Below, in pieces: positions 6,922 through 7,732 of a stretch of 7,732 nt of DNA (the first letter of the stretch is position 1; each line of letters starts with the position of its first letter). Source of the stretch: Brucellaceae bacterium (GTDB lineage: Bacteria > Pseudomonadota > Alphaproteobacteria > Rhizobiales > Rhizobiaceae); contig JAIRVW010000394.1 in assembly GCA_031253705.1 (NCBI GenBank), forward strand, positions 1 to 7,732, written 5' to 3'. The position numbers and the translations under genes were made by a program. The notes beneath the pieces are model-generated. The model was not told where the DNA came from, searched no databases, and saw nothing but the letters and a program-made list of their open reading frames with translations.

Positions 6922-6949
6922 AAGACCTGATAAACAGGCCGATTATAGT
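6922..6949 (+). promoter_or_regulatory. Candidate promoter of the 58-codon small ORF
   Basis: TATAGT (6944-6949) is a good -10 box. AAGACC (6922-6927), 16 nt upstream, keeps only the GAC core of the -35 consensus. A start point near 6956 would give a leader of about 20 nt with the AAGGA ribosome-binding site at 6965-6969, a compact and plausible geometry. The -10 box overlaps the minus-strand rne -10 box. Confidence 0.35.
6942..6947 (-). promoter_or_regulatory. Candidate rne promoter -10 box
   Basis: A perfect TATAAT on the minus strand, with a start point expected near 6935. No good -35 hexamer lies 16-18 nt upstream: the 17-nt position reads ATCCTT, so the promoter may depend on an activator or be weak. 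It overlaps the candidate plus-strand -10 box of the small ORF, so the two would be back-to-back competing promoters. Confidence 0.4.
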
Positions 6950-6975
6950 GCCGCATAAATCCATAAGGATAAATT

Positions 6976-7152
6976 ATGCAGCAATTCAAAAGTGTTGCGG
7001 CATTTTTTACAGCGTTTCTGACAACGCGCGATGCCGCAGATAACAGATTGCCGATTATGATTTCTCACATAGTCCGCAGTCTTTATGAGCTGTGGCCGGC
7101 CAAACCGTACCAGAGCTTAAATCCTTCTTCGGTTACGCTCACCGCCGGATAA
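6976..7152 (+). CDS. Small ORF of unknown function (58 aa), divergent from rne
   Basis: A 58-codon frame from ATG 6976 to TAA 7152, with a near-ideal ribosome-binding site (AAGGA, 6 nt spacer). The product begins MQQFKSVAAFFTAFLTTRD, continues NRLPIMISHIVRSLYELW (23-40) and ends PSSVTLTAG. It has two segments that could be short helices (about 5-16 hydrophobic, 26-40 amphipathic), no clear signal peptide, no cysteine and no motif I recognise. It does not match the Arg/Trp-rich DUF1127 pattern common for small proteins in this order. Codons (CTG, GCG, GCC, CCG) look like those of neighbouring genes. The stop codon lies inside the inverted repeat at 7147-7166. It is divergent from rne, with 297 bp between start codons. 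It could be a real small protein, or a chance frame in a long intergenic region; the ribosome-binding site favours the former. Confidence 0.45.
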   Translation: MQQFKSVAAFFTAFLTTRDAADNRLPIMISHIVRSLYELWPAKPYQSLNPSSVTLTAG

Positions 7153-7166
7153 TTCAGGAATTATCC
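7147..7166. repeat. 20-bp inverted repeat across the small-ORF stop codon
   Basis: GGATAATTC (7147-7155) and GAATTATCC (7158-7166) are exact reverse complements separated by AG. The TAA stop of the small ORF (7150-7152) is in the left arm. The near-contiguous symmetry suits a dimeric regulator's binding site as well as an RNA hairpin. No T-run follows on either strand, so an intrinsic terminator is unlikely. Confidence 0.5.
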
Positions 7167-7189
7167 CTCCATGCGGTTTGTGCAGTTTT

Positions 7190-7209
7190 CTGACGATTTT
7201 CATCGTCAG
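7190..7209. other. Perfect 8-bp stem-loop
   Basis: CTGACGAT (7190-7197), loop TTTC, ATCGTCAG (7202-7209). It lies 38 nt after the small-ORF stop, where a terminator could be expected, but the following bases (GTTCTGTG) form only a poor U-tract. It may be a weak terminator or a 3'-end stabilising hairpin. Confidence 0.45.
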
Positions 7210-7219
7210 GTTCTGTGCT

Positions 7220-7292
7220 GATCTGTCACGATAAGAGCCTGTCCGCGGGTATAAACCGGACGCTGAACAGGGAATGATTCCTATGACAGATC
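7220..7292. other. Nested inverted-repeat element, 73 bp
   Basis: Outer arms GATCTGTCA (7220-7228) and TGACAGATC (7284-7292) are exact reverse complements. Inside them CCTGT (7238-7242) pairs with ACAGG (7267-7271), or alternatively GTCCG (7241-7245) with CGGAC (7257-7261), and GGAATGATTCC (7271-7281) is itself palindromic. This could be a structured RNA, or a degenerate palindromic repeat of the short intergenic kind. No family is recognised. Confidence 0.45.
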
Positions 7293-7622
7293 TGTAACCT
7301 GATAATGCTTTTAGGACCTGATCGGCCCTGTGACAAGCAGAATATAATAGAGCATTGTGCTCTGTTCAAATGAATAACCGAAGTTTCCTTAAATTATGTG
7401 TTTTATTTCAATAGATTAGGTCATTCATTTGGTTGGCGGGCAGGCCGGTTTTGCTCGTAAACAGGTCTGAAAATTCTAAGCCGGCTCTATTGTGGTGACG
7501 CTGTATCTGTAGCACTGATTTGGCATGGGGAAGCTCTGAAATACGACCCTGTATAAAAACAGGAATGCTGCTCTGAAATTGATCAGCCGGACAAAAGGGT
7601 TCATTAACTATAAAACTCTAGC

Positions 7623-7732
7623 ATGTTTTTAAAATGGCGGACTTTGTGCCATTTGGCGGAAGGTGCGGAGGCGGCAGAGAGAACAATTCTGACCGTCCGG
7701 CTTAAAATCTGCCTTAGTGCCACTGATCTGCC
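7623..7732 (+). CDS. Possible 5' end of a gene running off the right edge (weak)
   Basis: From ATG 7623 a frame of 36 codons stays open to the window end, beginning MFLKWRTLCHLAEG; the nearest upstream in-frame stop is TAA 7611-7613. Its translation includes VRLKICLSATDL at the edge, which could lead into a hydrophobic segment. In related genomes an N-acetylmuramoyl-L-alanine amidase gene often lies next to rne in the divergent direction, so a plus-strand gene is expected near here (recalled, not checked). Against it: no Shine-Dalgarno sequence precedes the ATG, TATAAA (7609-7614) is so close that the mRNA would be almost leaderless, and minus-strand frames are also open over these 110 bp. 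Confidence 0.2.
   Translation, partial: MFLKWRTLCHLAEGAEAAERTILTVRLKICLSATDL

Larger units (their letters stand above)
6679..6935 (-). promoter_or_regulatory. Probable long 5' leader of rne
   Basis: About 257 nt separate the proposed rne -10 box (6942-6947) from the start codon. The interval contains no credible coding frame; a 117-codon minus frame overlapping it (6611-6964) lacks a ribosome-binding site and runs into rne out of frame. The predicted RNA starts with a small hairpin, GGCCTG/CAGGTC (6922-6938), has a 7-bp stem-loop in its middle part, and ends with a hairpin over the ribosome-binding site. Long structured leaders are known for rne in enterobacteria, where RNase E cleaves its own leader to limit its synthesis. 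Whether this leader does the same is inference. Confidence 0.45.
7153..7622. other. Gene-free tract to the right of the small ORF
   Basis: About 470 bp with stops in all frames and no frame longer than about 25 codons that has a ribosome-binding site. Besides the inverted repeats listed separately it holds TATAAT (7343-7348, plus) overlapping a small hairpin AGAGCA-TTG-TGCTCT (7349-7363), and CCTGT/ACAGG around ATAAAA (about 7548-7563). No strong -35 box fits the TATAAT. It may contain a small RNA gene or the promoter and leader of a gene beyond the right edge. No tRNA cloverleaf was seen. Confidence 0.5.

Noticed and set aside
6611..6964. 117-codon minus-strand frame overlapping the rne 5' end
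   Set aside because: It overlaps rne out of frame, has no ribosome-binding site, and begins upstream of the proposed rne -10 box; the region is better read as leader.
7634..7705. 23-codon frame MADFVPFGG...
   Set aside because: It is short, lacks a ribosome-binding site, and overlaps the other weak frame at the edge.
1..7732. CRISPR array, insertion sequence, prophage or defence system
   Set aside because: No regularly spaced direct repeats, transposase, integrase or toxin-like genes were seen; the recognisable genes are ordinary core functions.

Overview
The window is a chromosomal stretch of an alphaproteobacterium of the order Hyphomicrobiales (Rhizobiales), most likely in or near the Brucellaceae (Brucella/Ochrobactrum/Pseudochrobactrum group). 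The evidence is an RNase E with a long charged insertion in its S1 domain and a C-terminal GWW motif, the gene set (M48-TPR protease, DsbA-like protein, class I aminotransferase, rne), and a 103-bp palindromic intergenic repeat resembling the Bru-RS/RIME elements of this order. The placement is inferred from memory of these families; no search was run.

Layout. Positions 1-489 (minus): 5' part of a periplasmic DsbA-like thioredoxin-fold protein that runs off the left edge. Positions 569-671: the 103-bp repeat. Positions 669-2117 (minus): a BepA-like M48 zinc metalloprotease with a TPR tail, whose stop codon lies in the end of the repeat. Positions 2118-2437: a divergent intergenic region with a nested stem-loop. 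Positions 2438-3583 (plus): a PLP-dependent class I aminotransferase. Positions 3638-3670: a strong bidirectional terminator between convergent genes. Positions 3694-6678 (minus): rne, encoding RNase E of 994 residues. Positions 6679-6935: a probable long rne leader whose last hairpin contains the Shine-Dalgarno sequence. Positions 6976-7152 (plus): a 58-codon small ORF with a good ribosome-binding site. Positions 7153-7622: no credible gene but several inverted repeats. Positions 7623-7732: an open frame at the right edge that is only weakly supported.

How the genes fit together. The BepA-like protease and DsbA-like protein are in the same direction and probably cotranscribed; both would act in the periplasm on envelope protein folding. 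The aminotransferase is a stand-alone metabolic gene. RNase E is the scaffold of the RNA degradosome and the main mRNA decay endonuclease; its leader and termini carry the most interesting local signals. No mobile-element gene, tRNA, rRNA or CRISPR array was seen. Most of the window is ordinary core genome. The items most worth following are the unannotated small ORF opposite rne, the structured tract after it, the rne leader hairpin, and a thrice-repeated EFVG motif in RNase E.
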